A DNA stretch of 64,000 nt. Source: Micropterix aruncella. Taxonomy: Eukaryota; Arthropoda; Insecta; Lepidoptera; Micropterigidae. This document shows positions 10,447 to 23,399 of this stretch, piece after piece; within the stretch, counting starts at the first letter, position 1; every line of letters starts with the position of its first letter. The position numbers were made by a program, and so were the translations under genes. Where the stretch lies: assembly GCA_944548615.1 (NCBI GenBank), contig CALYMY010000056.1, forward strand, positions 1 through 64,000, written 5' to 3'. The notes under the pieces were generated by a model, which was not told the origin of the DNA, made no database searches, and saw only the letters and a list, made by a program, of their open reading frames with translations.

Positions 10447-11168
10447 CTTGTCACGTACCTCTTTCCGTAGGTTGTTTACTCCTTTTAATTCGTTTAACGC
10501 CTCGCGGGCAATATCTCTGGCTCTTTCCGGTATTTCTTCGAAATTCCGAAACGGCACTTCTATTTCTGTGGTCTCCATATTGTCTCTTCTCGTTGATCAA
10601 AGGCACTGAAAATGAAAATGAAAAAGCACAGATTAAATAGTATTGAAAAGTAATTAAAGAAGAAGAAGAAGACGAGATAAAAAGCAGAAGCAATGAAATG
10701 AAAAGCGTTCTAAAACCCTATCTTTTGACACCTCGCTTGTGTGTATATGATAAAATAAAGAATATAATATTTAATTTATTAAACGAAGCCGCGGGAAAAA
10801 TACTAAAACTCCCTTGGCTCGGATCGCTACTATTGAAAACAAACATCGTAAAATCGATAAATAAACTTTCGCAAGTATGACGAGGGCTGAAGTTACCATA
10901 GAAACAGAAATCGTTAAATCGATAAATATTCTATTGCGAGTCGGGCCACCGCCTGAGCTCGTTACTATGGAAACAAAACCGTTAAATCGATAAATCAATA
11001 TACCTATACAGATATTAAATCGTCTATAATTCCGTTAATATTACTCAGATTTGAAAATTAAAAGAAGCGTTAGATGCGCAAAGCAAAACTCTATTAGATA
11101 ATAATAAACAGGGAGGACTATTGATGCCTTTTAGCGCAATAGCCCTCAAACGTCGGAAGCCAATTTAT
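10447..11168 (+). repeat. Module A, U4
   Basis: Complete 722 bp. Exon-like ORF 10408-10578 (minus); X-box-like sites 10892-10905 and 10961-10974. Confidence 0.95.
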
Positions 11169-13863
11169 TTCGAAAAATGTGATTTTTTCATAACAATTTC
11201 TATGTTCAAAATGAAAGTTTATATAAAAAAATTCAAAATGTCAAAATTTCGAAAATGCCATTTCGTAGAGATTTCAAAGGCCTTCGTTCTGTCCGAACAC
11301 CGTAACGCGTTAGGTTTACTCTATCTCGATTTATTTCGAAAAATGTGATTTTTTCATAATAATTTCCAAGTTCAAAATGAAAGTTTATATAAAAATTTTC
11401 AAAATATCAAAATTTCAAAAATGCCATTTTGTAGAGCTTAAGCGGGGTGTCGATCTCGCCAAAGACCGCAACGCGGTAGGTTTACTCTATCTCGATTTAT
11501 TTCGAAAAATGTGATTTTTTCATAACAATTTCTATGTTCAAAATGAAAGTTTATATAAAATTTTTCAAAATGTCAAAATTTCGAAAATGCCATTTTGTAG
11601 AGATTACCAAGGTCGTCGTTCTGTCCGAACGCCGTAACGCTATAGGTTTACTCTATCACGATCTTTTTCGAAAAATGTGATTTTTTCATAACAATTTCTA
11701 TGTTTAAAATGAAATTTTATATAAAATTTTTCAAAATGTCAAAATTTCGAAAATGCCATTTTGTAGAGATTACCAAGGCCGTCGTTCTGTCCGAACGCCG
11801 TAACGCTATAGGTTTACTCTATCACGATCTTTTTCGAAAAATGTGATTTTTTCATAATAATTTCTATGTTTAAAATGAAATTTTATATAAAATTTTTCAA
11901 AATGTCAAAATTTCAAAAATGCCATTTTGTAGAGCTTAAGCGGGGTGTCGATCTAGCCAAAGACCGCAACGCGGTAGGTTTACTCTATCACGGTCTTTTT
12001 CGAAAAATGTCATTTATTCATAACAATTTCTATGTTCAAAATGAAAGTTTATATAAAAAATTTCAAAATGTCAAAATTTCGAAAATGCCATTTCGTAGAG
12101 ATTACCAAGGCCGTGGTTCTGTCCGAACGCCGTAACGCTATAGGTTTACTCTATCACGATCTTTTTCGAAAAATGTGATTTTTTCATTATAATTTCCAAG
12201 TTCAAAATGAAAGTTTATATAAAAATTTTCAAAATATCAAAATTTCAAAAATGCCATTTTGTAGAGCTTAAGCGGGGTGTCGATCTCGCCAAAGACCGCA
12301 ACGCGGTAGGTTTACTCTATCTCGATTTATTTCGAAAAATGTGATTTTTTCATAACAATTTCTATGTTCAAAATGAAAGTTTATATAAAATTTTTCAAAA
12401 TGTCAAAATTTCGAAAATGCCATTTTGTAGAGATTACCAAGGTCGTCGTTCTGTCCGAACGCCGTAACGCTATAGGTTTACTCTATCACGATCTTTTTCG
12501 AAAAATGTGATTTTTTCATAACAATTTCTATGTTTAAAATGAAATTTTATATAAAATTTTTCAAAATGTCAAAATTTCGAAAATGCCATTTTGTAGAGAT
12601 TACCAAGGCCGTCGTTCTGTCCGAACGCCGTAACGCTATAGGTTTACTCTATCACGATCTTTTTCGAAAAATGTGATTTTTTCATAATAATTTCTATGTT
12701 TAAAATGAAATTTTATATAAAATTTTTCAAAATGTCAAAATTTCAAAAATGCCATTTTGTAGAGCTTAAGCGGGGTGTCGATCTAGCCAAAGACCGCAAC
12801 GCGGTAGGTTTACTCTATCACGGTCTTTTTCGAAAAATGTCATTTATTCATAACAATTTCTATGTTCAAAATGAAAGTTTATATAAAAAATTTCAAAATG
12901 TCAAAATTTCGAAAATGCCATTTCGTAGAGATTACCAAGGCCGTGGTTCTGTCCGAACGCCGTAACGCTATAGGTTTACTCTATCACGATCTTTTTCGAA
13001 AAATGTGATTTTTTCATTATAATTTCTATGTTTAAAATGAAATTTTATATAAAATTTTTCAAAATGTCAAAATTTCAAAAATGCCATTTTGTAGAGCTTA
13101 AGCGGGGTGTCGATCTCGCCAAAGACCGCAACGCGGTAGGTTTACTCTATCTCGATTTATTTCGAAAAATGTGATTTTTTCATAACAATTTCTATGTTCA
13201 AAATGAAAGTTTATATAAAAAATTTCAAAATGTCAAAATTTCGAAAATGCCATTTTGTAGAGATTACCAAGGCCGTCGTTCTGTCCGAACGCCGTAACCC
13301 TATAGGTTTACTCTATCACGATCTTTTTCGAAAAATGTGATTTTTTCATAACAATTTCTATGTTTAAAATGAAATTTTATATAAAATTTTTCAAAATGTC
13401 AAAATTTCGAAAATGCCATTTTGTAGAGATTACCAAGGCCGTCGTTCTGTCCGAACGCCGTAACCCTATAGGTTTACTCTATCACGATCTTTTTCGAAAA
13501 ATATGATTTTTTCATAATAATTTCTATGTTTAAAATGAAATTTTATATAAAATTTTTCAAAAAGTCAAAATTTCAAAAATGCCATTTTGTAGAGCTTAAG
13601 CGGGGTGTCGATCTCGCCAAAGACCGCAACGCGGTAGGTTTACTCTATCTCGTTCTTTTGTGAAAAATGTGATTTTTTCATAACAATTTCTATGTTCAAA
13701 ATGAAAGTTTATATAAAAAATTTCAAAATGTCAAAATTTCGAAAATGCCATTTCGTAGAGATTTCAAAGGCCTTCGTTATGCCCAAACACCGTAACGCGT
13801 TTTATTTACTCTATCACGGTCTTTTTCGAAAAATGACATTTATTCATAACAATTTCTATGTTC
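11169..13863 (+). repeat. Module B, U4: 16 x 166 bp + stub (three pentamers)
   Basis: 830 bp longer than the reference. Around 12187-12200 the head of monomer 7 (TTTTTTCATTATAATTT) switches to monomer 2 sequence (CCAAGTTCAAAATG), so monomers 2-6 are repeated. The result reads T G P P G, P G P P G, P G P P G, T'. The same junction occurs in U8, so both descend from one event. Confidence 0.95.
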
Positions 13864-15187
13864 AGGAGTTCCCTCGTCGGGAGCCAACCCTGGGTGCAGC
13901 AGCCATGTCATGGTGGAACTTAGTAATTGCCATCATAATGGAATGCCTATACCAAATTTCACGTCTCTACGGTTGACCGTTGAGGAGTTCCCTCGTCGGG
14001 AGCCAACCCTGGGTGCAGCAGCCATGTCATGGTGGAACTTAGTAATTGCCATCATAATGGAATGCCTATACCAAATTTCACGTCTCTACGGTTGACCGTT
14101 GAGGAGTTCCCTCGTCGGGAGCCAACCCTGGGTGCAGCAGCGATGTCATGGTGGAACTTAGAAATTGCCGTCATAATGGAATGCCTATACCAAATTTCAC
14201 GTCTCTACGGTTGACCGTTGAGGAGTTCCCTCGTCGGGAGCCAACCCTGGGTGCAGCAGCCATGTCATGGTGGAACTTAGTAATTGCCATCATAATGGAA
14301 TGCCTATACCAAATTTCACGTCTCTACGGTTGACCGTTGAGGAGTTCCCTCGTCGGGAGCCAACCCTGGGTGCAGCAGCCATGTCATGGTGGAACTTAGT
14401 AATTGCCATCATAATGGAATGCCTATACCAAATTTCACGTCTCTACGGTTGACCGTTGAGGAGTTCCCTCGTCGGGAGCCAACCCTGGGTGCAGCAGCCA
14501 TGTCATGGTGGAACTTAGTAATTGCCATCATAATGGAATGCCTATACCAAATTTCACGTCTCTACGGTTGACCGTTGAGGAGTTCCCTCGTCGGGAGCCA
14601 ACCCTGGGTGCAGCAGCCATGTCATGGTGGAACTTAGTAATTGCCATCATAATGGAATGCCTATACCAAATTTCACGTCTCTACGGTTGACCGTTGAGGA
14701 GTTCCCTCGTCGGGAGCCAACCCTGGGTGCAGCAGCGATGTCATGGTGGAACTTAGAAATTGCCGTCATAATGGAATGCCTATACCAAATTTCACGTCTC
14801 TACGGTTGACCGTTGAGGAGTTCCCTCGTCGGGAGCCAACCCTGGGTGCAGCAGCCATGTCATGGTGGAACTTAGTAATTGCCATCATAATGGAATGCCT
14901 ATACCAAATTTCACGTCTCTACGGTTGACCGTTGAGGAGTTCCCTCGTCGGGAGCCAACCCTGGGTGCAGCAGCCATGTCATGGTGGAACTTAGTAATTG
15001 CCATCATAATGGAATGCCTATACCAAATTTCACGTCTCTACGGTTGACCGTTGAGAAGTTCCCTCGTCGGGAGCCAACCCTGGGTGCAGCAGCCATGTCA
15101 TGGTGGAACTTAGTAATTGCCATCATAATGGAATGCCTATACCAAATTTCACGTCTCTACGGTTGACCGTTGAGGAGTTCCCTCGTC
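13864..15187 (+). repeat. Module C, U4: 11 x 119 bp + stub
   Basis: E at 3 and 8, K at 11. Matches U2 and U8. Confidence 0.95.
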
Positions 15188-15909
15188 CTTGTCACGTACC
15201 TCTTTCCGTAGGTTGTTTACTCCTTTTAATTCGTTTAACGCCTCGCGGGCAATATCTCTGGCTCTTTCCGGTATTTCTTCGAAATTCCGAAACGGCACTT
15301 CTATTTCTGTGGTCTCCATATTGTCTCTTCTCGTTGATCAAAGGCACTGAAAATGAAAATGAAAAAGCACAGATTAAATAGTATTGAAAAGTAATTAAAG
15401 AAGAAGAAGAAGACGAGATAAAAAGCAGAAGCAATGAAATGAAAAGCGTTCTAAAACCCTATCTTTTGACACCTCGCTTGTGTGTATATGATAAAATAAA
15501 GAATATAATATTTAATTTATTAAACGAAGCCGCGGGAAAAATACTAAAACTCCCTTGGCTCGGATCGCTACTATTGAAAACAAACATCGTAAAATCGATA
15601 AATAAACTTTCGCAAGTATGACGAGGGCTGAAGTTACCATAGAAACAGAAATCGTTAAATCGATAAATATTCTATTGCGAGTCGGGCCACCGCCTGAGCT
15701 CGTTACTATGGAAACAAAACCGTTAAATCGATAAATCAATATACCTATACAGATATTAAATCGTCTATAATTCCGTTAATATTACTCAGATTTGAAAATT
15801 AAAAGAAGCGTTAGATGCGCAAAGCAAAACTCTATTAGATAATAATAAACAGGGAGGACTATTGATGCCTTTTAGCGCAATAGCCCTCAAACGTCGGAAG
15901 CCAATTTAT
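15188..15909 (+). repeat. Module A, U5
   Basis: Complete 722 bp. Exon-like ORF 15149-15319 (minus); X-box-like sites 15633-15646 and 15702-15715. Confidence 0.95.
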
Positions 15910-17442
15910 TTCGAAAAATGTGATTTTTTCATAACAATTTCTATGTTCAAAATGAAAGTTTATATAAAAAAATTCAAAATGTCAAAATTTCGAAAATGCC
16001 ATTTCGTAGAGATTTCAAAGGCCTTCGTTCTGTCCGAACACCGTAACGCGTTAGGTTTACTCTATCTCGATTTATTTCGAAAAATGTGATTTTTTCATAA
16101 TAATTTCCAAGTTCAAAATGAAAGTTTATATAAAAATTTTCAAAATATCAAAATTTCAAAAATGCCATTTTGTAGAGCTTAAGCGGGGTGTCGATCTCGC
16201 CAAAGACCGCAACGCGGTAGGTTTACTCTATCTCGATTTATTTCGAAAAATGTGATTTTTTCATAACAATTTCTATGTTCAAAATGAAAGTTTATATAAA
16301 ATTTTTCAAAATGTCAAAATTTCGAAAATGCCATTTTGTAGAGATTACCAAGGTCGTCGTTCTGTCCGAACGCCGTAACGCTATAGGTTTACTCTATCAC
16401 GATCTTTTTCGAAAAATGTGATTTTTTCATAACAATTTCTATGTTTAAAATGAAATTTTATATAAAATTTTTCAAAATGTCAAAATTTCGAAAATGCCAT
16501 TTTGTAGAGATTACCAAGGCCGTCGTTCTGTCCGAACGCCGTAACGCTATAGGTTTACTCTATCACGATCTTTTTCGAAAAATGTGATTTTTTCATAATA
16601 ATTTCTATGTTTAAAATGAAATTTTACATAAAATTTTTCAAAATGTCAAAATTTCAAAAATGCCATTTTGTAGAGCTTAAGCGGGGTGTCGATCTAGCCA
16701 AAGACCGCAACGCGGTAGGTTTACTCTATCACGGTCTTTTTCGAAAAATGTCATTTATTCATAACAATTTCTATGTTCAAAATGAAAGTTTATATAAAAA
16801 ATTTCAAAATGTCAAAATTTCGAAAATGCCATTTTGTAGAGATTACCAAGGCCGTCGTTCTGTCCGAACGCCGTAACCCTATAGGTTTACTCTATCACGA
16901 TCTTTTTCGAAAAATGTGATTTTTTCATAACAATTTCTATGTTTAAAATGAAATTTTATATAAAATTTTTCAAAATGTCAAAATTTCGAAAATGCCATTT
17001 TGTAGAGATTACCAAGGCCGTCGTTCTGTCCGAACGCCGTAACCCTATAGGTTTACTCTATCACGATCTTTTTCGAAAAATATGATTTTTTCATAATAAT
17101 TTCTATGTTTAAAATGAAATTTTATATAAAATTTTTCAAAAAGTCAAAATTTCAAAAATGCCATTTTGTAGAGCTTAAGCGGGGTGTCGATCTCGCCAAA
17201 GACCGCAACGCGATAGGTTTACTCTATCTCGTTCTTTTGTGAAAAATGTGATTTTTTCATAACAATTTCTATGTTCAAAATGAAAGTTTATATAAAAAAT
17301 TTCAAAATGTCAAAATTTCGAAAATGCCATTTCGTAGAGATTTCAAAGGCCTTCGTTATGCCCAAACACCGTAACGCGTTTTATTTACTCTATCACGGTC
17401 TTTTTCGAAAAATGACATTTATTCATAACAATTTCTATGTTC
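15910..17442 (+). repeat. Module B, U5: 9 x 166 bp + stub
   Basis: 332 bp (two monomers) shorter than the reference. Monomer 6 changes into monomer 8 near 16830, so the hybrid has a P-type end with CCCTATA instead of GCTATA. Substitutions at 16627 (TATATAA to TACATAA) and 17213 (GCGGTAGG to GCGATAGG) are shared only with U9. Confidence 0.94.
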
Positions 17443-19123
17443 AGGAGTTCCCTCGTCGGGAGCCAACCCTGGGTGCAGCAGCCATGTCATGGTGGAACTT
17501 AGTAATTGCCATCATAATGGAATGCCTATACCAAATTTCACGTCTCTACGGTTGACCGTTGAGGAGTTCCCTCGTCGGGAGCCAACCCTGGGTGCAGCAG
17601 CCATGTCATGGTGGAACTTAGTAATTGCCATCATAATGGAATGCCTATACCAAATTTCACGTCTCTACGGTTGACCGTTGAGGAGTTCCCTCGTCGGGAG
17701 CCAACCCTGGGTGCAGCAGCGATGTCATGGTGGAACTTAGAAATTGCCGTCATAATGGAATGCCTATACCAAATTTCACGTCTCTACGGTTGACCGTTGA
17801 GGAGTTCCCTCGTCGGGAGCCAACCCTGGGTGCAGCAGCCATGTCATGGTGGAACTTAGTAATTGCCATCATAATGGAATGCCTATACCAAATTTCACGT
17901 CTCTACGGTTGACCGTTGAGGAGTTCCCTCGTCGGGAGCCAACCCTGGGTGCAGCAGCCATGTCATGGTGGAACTTAGTAATTGCCATCATAATGGAATG
18001 CCTATACCAAATTTCACGTCTCTACGGTTGACCGTTGAGGAGTTCCCTCGTCGGGAGCCAACCCTGGGTGCAGCAGCCATGTCATGGTGGAACTTAGTAA
18101 TTGCCATCATAATGGAATGCCTATACCAAATTTCACGTCTCTACGGTTGACCGTTGAGGAGTTCCCTCGTCGGGAGCCAACCCTGGGTGCAGCAGCCATG
18201 TCATGGTGGAACTTAGTAATTGCCATCATAATGGAATGCCTATACCAAATTTCACGTCTCTACGGTTGACCGTTGAGGAGTTCCCTCGTCGGGAGCCAAC
18301 CCTGGGTGCAGCAGCCATGTCATGGTGGAACTTAGTAATTGCCATCATAATGGAATGCCTATACCAAATTTCACGTCTCTACGGTTGACCGTTGAGGAGT
18401 TCCCTCGTCGGGAGCCAACCCTGGGTGCAGCAGCCATGTCATGGTGGAACTTAGTAATTGCCATCATAATGGAATGCCTATACCAAATTTCACGTCTCTA
18501 CGGTTGACCGTTGAGGAGTTCCCTCGTCGGGAGCCAACCCTGGGTGCAGCAGCCATGTCATGGTGGAACTTAGTAATTGCCATCATAATGGAATGCCTAT
18601 ACCAAATTTCACGTCTCTACGGTTGACCGTTGAGAAGTTCCCTCGTCGGGAGCCAACCCTGGGTGCAGCAGCCATGTCATGGTGGAACTTAGTAATTGCC
18701 ATCATAATGGAATGCCTATACCAAATTTCACGTCTCTACGGTTGACCGTTGAGGAGTTCCCTCGTCGGGAGCCAACCCTGGGTGCAGCAGCCATGTCATG
18801 GTGGAACTTAGTAATTGCCATCATAATGGAATGCCTATACCAAATTTCACGTCTCTACGGTTGACCGTTGAGGAGTTCCCTCGTCGGGAGCCAACCCTGG
18901 GTGCAGCAGCCATGTCATGGTGGAACTTAGTAATTGCCATCATAATGGAATGCCTATACCAAATTTCACGTCTCTACGGTTGACCGTTGAGAAGTTCCCT
19001 CGTCGGGAGCCAACCCTGGGTGCAGCAGCCATGTCATGGTGGAACTTAGTAATTGCCATCATAATGGAATGCCTATACCAAATTTCACGTCTCTACGGTT
19101 GACCGTTGAGGAGTTCCCTCGTC
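17443..19123 (+). repeat. Module C, U5: 14 x 119 bp + stub, two K copies
   Basis: E only at copy 3; K at copies 11 and 14. The repeat of the K marker three monomers apart suggests duplication of a three-monomer terminal block. Same pattern as U9. Confidence 0.95.
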
Positions 19124-19845
19124 CTTGTCACGTACCTCTTTCCGTAGGTTGTTTACTCCTTTTAATTCGTTTAACGCCTCGCGGGCAATATCTCTGGCTC
19201 TTTCCGGTATTTCTTCGAAATTCCGAAACGGCACTTCTATTTCTGTGGTCTCCATATTGTCTCTTCTCGTTGATCAAAGGCACTGAAAATGAAAATGAAA
19301 AAGCACAGATTAAATAGTATTGAAAAGTAATTAAAGAAGAAGAAGAAGACGAGATAAAAAGCAGAAGCAATGAAATGAAAAGCGTTCTAAAACCCTATCT
19401 TTTGACACCTCGCTTGTGTGTATATGATAAAATAAAGAATATAATATTTAATTTATTAAACGAAGCCGCGGGAAAAATACTAAAACTCCCTTGGCTCGGA
19501 TCGCTACTATTGAAAACAAACATCGTAAAATCGATAAATAAACTTTCGCAAGTATGACGAGGGCTGAAGTTACCATAGAAACAGAAATCGTTAAATCGAT
19601 AAATATTCTATTGCGAGTCGGGCCACCGCCTGAGCTCGTTACTATGGAAACAAAACCGTTAAATCGATAAATCAATATACCTATACAGATATTAAATCGT
19701 CTATAATTCCGTTAATATTACTCAGATTTGAAAATTAAAAGAAGCGTTAGATGCGCAAAGCAAAACTCTATTAGATAATAATAAACAGGGAGGACTATTG
19801 ATGCCTTTTAGCGCAATAGCCCTCAAACGTCGGAAGCCAATTTAT
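19124..19845 (+). repeat. Module A, U6
   Basis: Complete 722 bp. Exon-like ORF 19085-19255 (minus); X-box-like sites 19569-19582 and 19638-19651. Confidence 0.95.
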
Positions 19846-21710
19846 TTCGAAAAATGTGATTTTTTCATAACAATTTCTATGTTCAAAATGAAAGTTTATA
19901 TAAAAAAATTCAAAATGTCAAAATTTCGAAAATGCCATTTCGTAGAGATTTCAAAGGCCTTCGTTCTGTCCGAACACCGTAACGCGTTAGGTTTACTCTA
20001 TCTCGATTTATTTCGAAAAATGTGATTTTTTCATAATAATTTCCAAGTTCAAAATGAAAGTTTATATAAAAATTTTCAAAATATCAAAATTTCAAAAATG
20101 CCATTTTGTAGAGCTTAAGCGGGGTGTCGATCTCGCCAAAGACCGCAACGCGGTAGGTTTACTCTATCTCGATTTATTTCGAAAAATGTGATTTTTTCAT
20201 AACAATTTCTATGTTCAAAATGAAAGTTTATATAAAATTTTTCAAAATGTCAAAATTTCGAAAATGCCATTTTGTAGAGATTACCAAGGTCGTCGTTCTG
20301 TCCGAACGCCGTAACGCTATAGGTTTACTCTATCACGATCTTTTTCGAAAAATGTGATTTTTTCATAACAATTTCTATGTTTAAAATGAAATTTTATATA
20401 AAATTTTTCAAAATGTCAAAATTTCGAAAATGCCATTTTGTAGAGATTACCAAGGCCGTCGTTCTGTCCGAACGCCGTAACGCTATAGGTTTACTCTATC
20501 ACGATCTTTTTCGAAAAATGTGATTTTTTCATAATAATTTCTATGTTTAAAATGAAATTTTATATAAAATTTTTCAAAATGTCAAAATTTCAAAAATGCC
20601 ATTTTGTAGAGCTTAAGCGGGGTGTCGATCTAGCCAAAGACCGCAACGCGGTAGGTTTACTCTATCACGGTCTTTTTCGAAAAATGTCATTTATTCATAA
20701 CAATTTCTATGTTCAAAATGAAAGTTTATATAAAAAATTTCAAAATGTCAAAATTTCGAAAATGCCATTTCGTAGAGATTACCAAGGCCGTGGTTCTGTC
20801 CGAACGCCGTAACGCTATAGGTTTACTCTATCACGATCTTTTTCGAAAAATGTGATTTTTTCATTATAATTTCTATGTTTAAAATGAAATTTTATATAAA
20901 ATTTTTCAAAATGTCAAAATTTCAAAAATGCCATTTTGTAGAGCTTAAGCGGGGTGTCGATCTCGCCAAAGACCGCAACGCGGTAGGTTTACTCTATCTC
21001 GATTTATTTCGAAAAATGTGATTTTTTCATAACAATTTCTATGTTCAAAATGAAAGTTTATATAAAAAATTTCAAAATGTCAAAATTTCGAAAATGCCAT
21101 TTTGTAGAGATTACCAAGGCCGTCGTTCTGTCCGAACGCCGTAACCCTATAGGTTTACTCTATCACGATCTTTTTCGAAAAATGTGATTTTTTCATAACA
21201 ATTTCTATGTTTAAAATGAAATTTTATATAAAATTTTTCAAAATGTCAAAATTTCGAAAATGCCATTTTGTAGAGATTACCAAGGCCGTCGTTCTGTCCG
21301 AACGCCGTAACCCTATAGGTTTACTCTATCACGATCTTTTTCGAAAAATATGATTTTTTCATAATAATTTCTATGTTTAAAATGAAATTTTATATAAAAT
21401 TTTTCAAAAAGTCAAAATTTCAAAAATGCCATTTTGTAGAGCTTAAGCGGGGTGTCGATCTCGCCAAAGACCGCAACGCGGTAGGTTTACTCTATCTCGT
21501 TCTTTTGTGAAAAATGTGATTTTTTCATAACAATTTCTATGTTCAAAATGAAAGTTTATATAAAAAATTTCAAAATGTCAAAATTTCGAAAATGCCATTT
21601 CGTAGAGATTTCAAAGGCCTTCGTTATGCCCAAACACCGTAACGCGTTTTATTTACTCTATCACGGTCTTTTTCGAAAAATGACATTTATTCATAACAAT
21701 TTCTATGTTC
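19846..21710 (+). repeat. Module B, U6: 11 x 166 bp + stub
   Basis: Reference order and length. Confidence 0.95.
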
Positions 21711-22677
21711 AGGAGTTCCCTCGTCGGGAGCCAACCCTGGGTGCAGCAGCCATGTCATGGTGGAACTTAGTAATTGCCATCATAATGGAATGCCTATACC
21801 AAATTTCACGTCTCTACGGTTGACCGTTGAGGAGTTCCCTCGTCGGGAGCCAACCCTGGGTGCAGCAGCCATGTCATGGTGGAACTTAGTAATTGCCATC
21901 ATAATGGAATGCCTATACCAAATTTCACGTCTCTACGGTTGACCGTTGAGGAGTTCCCTCGTCGGGAGCCAACCCTGGGTGCAGCAGCGATGTCATGGTG
22001 GAACTTAGAAATTGCCGTCATAATGGAATGCCTATACCAAATTTCACGTCTCTACGGTTGACCGTTGAGGAGTTCCCTCGTCGGGAGCCAACCCTGGGTG
22101 CAGCAGCCATGTCATGGTGGAACTTAGTAATTGCCATCATAATGGAATGCCTATACCAAATTTCACGTCTCTACGGTTGACCGTTGAGGAGTTCCCTCGT
22201 CGGGAGCCAACCCTGGGTGCAGCAGCCATGTCATGGTGGAACTTAGTAATTGCCATCATAATGGAATGCCTATACCAAATTTCACGTCTCTACGGTTGAC
22301 CGTTGAGGAGTTCCCTCGTCGGGAGCCAACCCTGGGTGCAGCAGCCATGTCATGGTGGAACTTAGTAATTGCCATCATAATGGAATGCCTATACCAAATT
22401 TCACGTCTCTACGGTTGACCGTTGAGGAGTTCCCTCGTCGGGAGCCAACCCTGGGTGCAGCAGCCATGTCATGGTGGAACTTAGTAATTGCCATCATAAT
22501 GGAATGCCTATACCAAATTTCACGTCTCTACGGTTGACCGTTGAGAAGTTCCCTCGTCGGGAGCCAACCCTGGGTGCAGCAGCCATGTCATGGTGGAACT
22601 TAGTAATTGCCATCATAATGGAATGCCTATACCAAATTTCACGTCTCTACGGTTGACCGTTGAGGAGTTCCCTCGTC
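21711..22677 (+). repeat. Module C, U6: 8 x 119 bp + stub
   Basis: E at 3, K at 8. Lacks the second E copy and its neighbours. Shortest C class, shared with U10, U11 and U12. Confidence 0.95.
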
Positions 22678-23399
22678 CTTGTCACGTACCTCTTTCCGTA
22701 GGTTGTTTACTCCTTTTAATTCGTTTAACGCCTCGCGGGCAATATCTCTGGCTCTTTCCGGTATTTCTTCGAAATTCCGAAACGGCACTTCTATTTCTGT
22801 GGTCTCCATATTGTCTCTTCTCGTTGATCAAAGGCACTGAAAATGAAAATGAAAAAGCACAGATTAAATAGTATTGAAAAGTAATTAAAGAAGAAGAAGA
22901 AGACGAGATAAAAAGCAGAAGCAATGAAATGAAAAGCGTTCTAAAACCCTATCTTTTGACACCTCGCTTGTGTGTATATGATAAAATAAAGAATATAATA
23001 TTTAATTTATTAAACGAAGCCGCGGGAAAAATACTAAAACTCCCTTGGCTCGGATCGCTACTATTGAAAACAAACATCGTAAAATCGATAAATAAACTTT
23101 CGCAAGTATGACGAGGGCTGAAGTTACCATAGAAACAGAAATCGTTAAATCGATAAATATTCTATTGCGAGTCGGGCCACCGCCTGAGCTCGTTACTATG
23201 GAAACAAAACCGTTAAATCGATAAATCAATATACCTATACAGATATTAAATCGTCTATAATTCCGTTAATATTACTCAGATTTGAAAATTAAAAGAAGCG
23301 TTAGATGCGCAAAGCAAAACTCTATTAGATAATAATAAACAGGGAGGACTATTGATGCCTTTTAGCGCAATAGCCCTCAAACGTCGGAAGCCAATTTAT
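22678..23399 (+). repeat. Module A, U7
   Basis: Complete 722 bp. Exon-like ORF 22639-22809 (minus); X-box-like sites 23123-23136 and 23192-23205. Confidence 0.95.

Larger units (their letters stand above)
7670..22677 (+). repeat. Four-unit super-repeat, copy 1 (U3-U6)
   Basis: U3-U6 carry the C series 12, 11, 14, 8 with the same E/K variant positions as U7-U10. They also share the three-pentamer B array (U4 with U8) and two substitutions otherwise absent (16627 with 32722; 17213 with 33640). Observed length is 15,008 bp. Adding back the U3 deletion (1,253) and the U5 deletion (332) gives 16,593 bp. The exact left boundary cannot be fixed because flanking units are alike. Confidence 0.85.
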
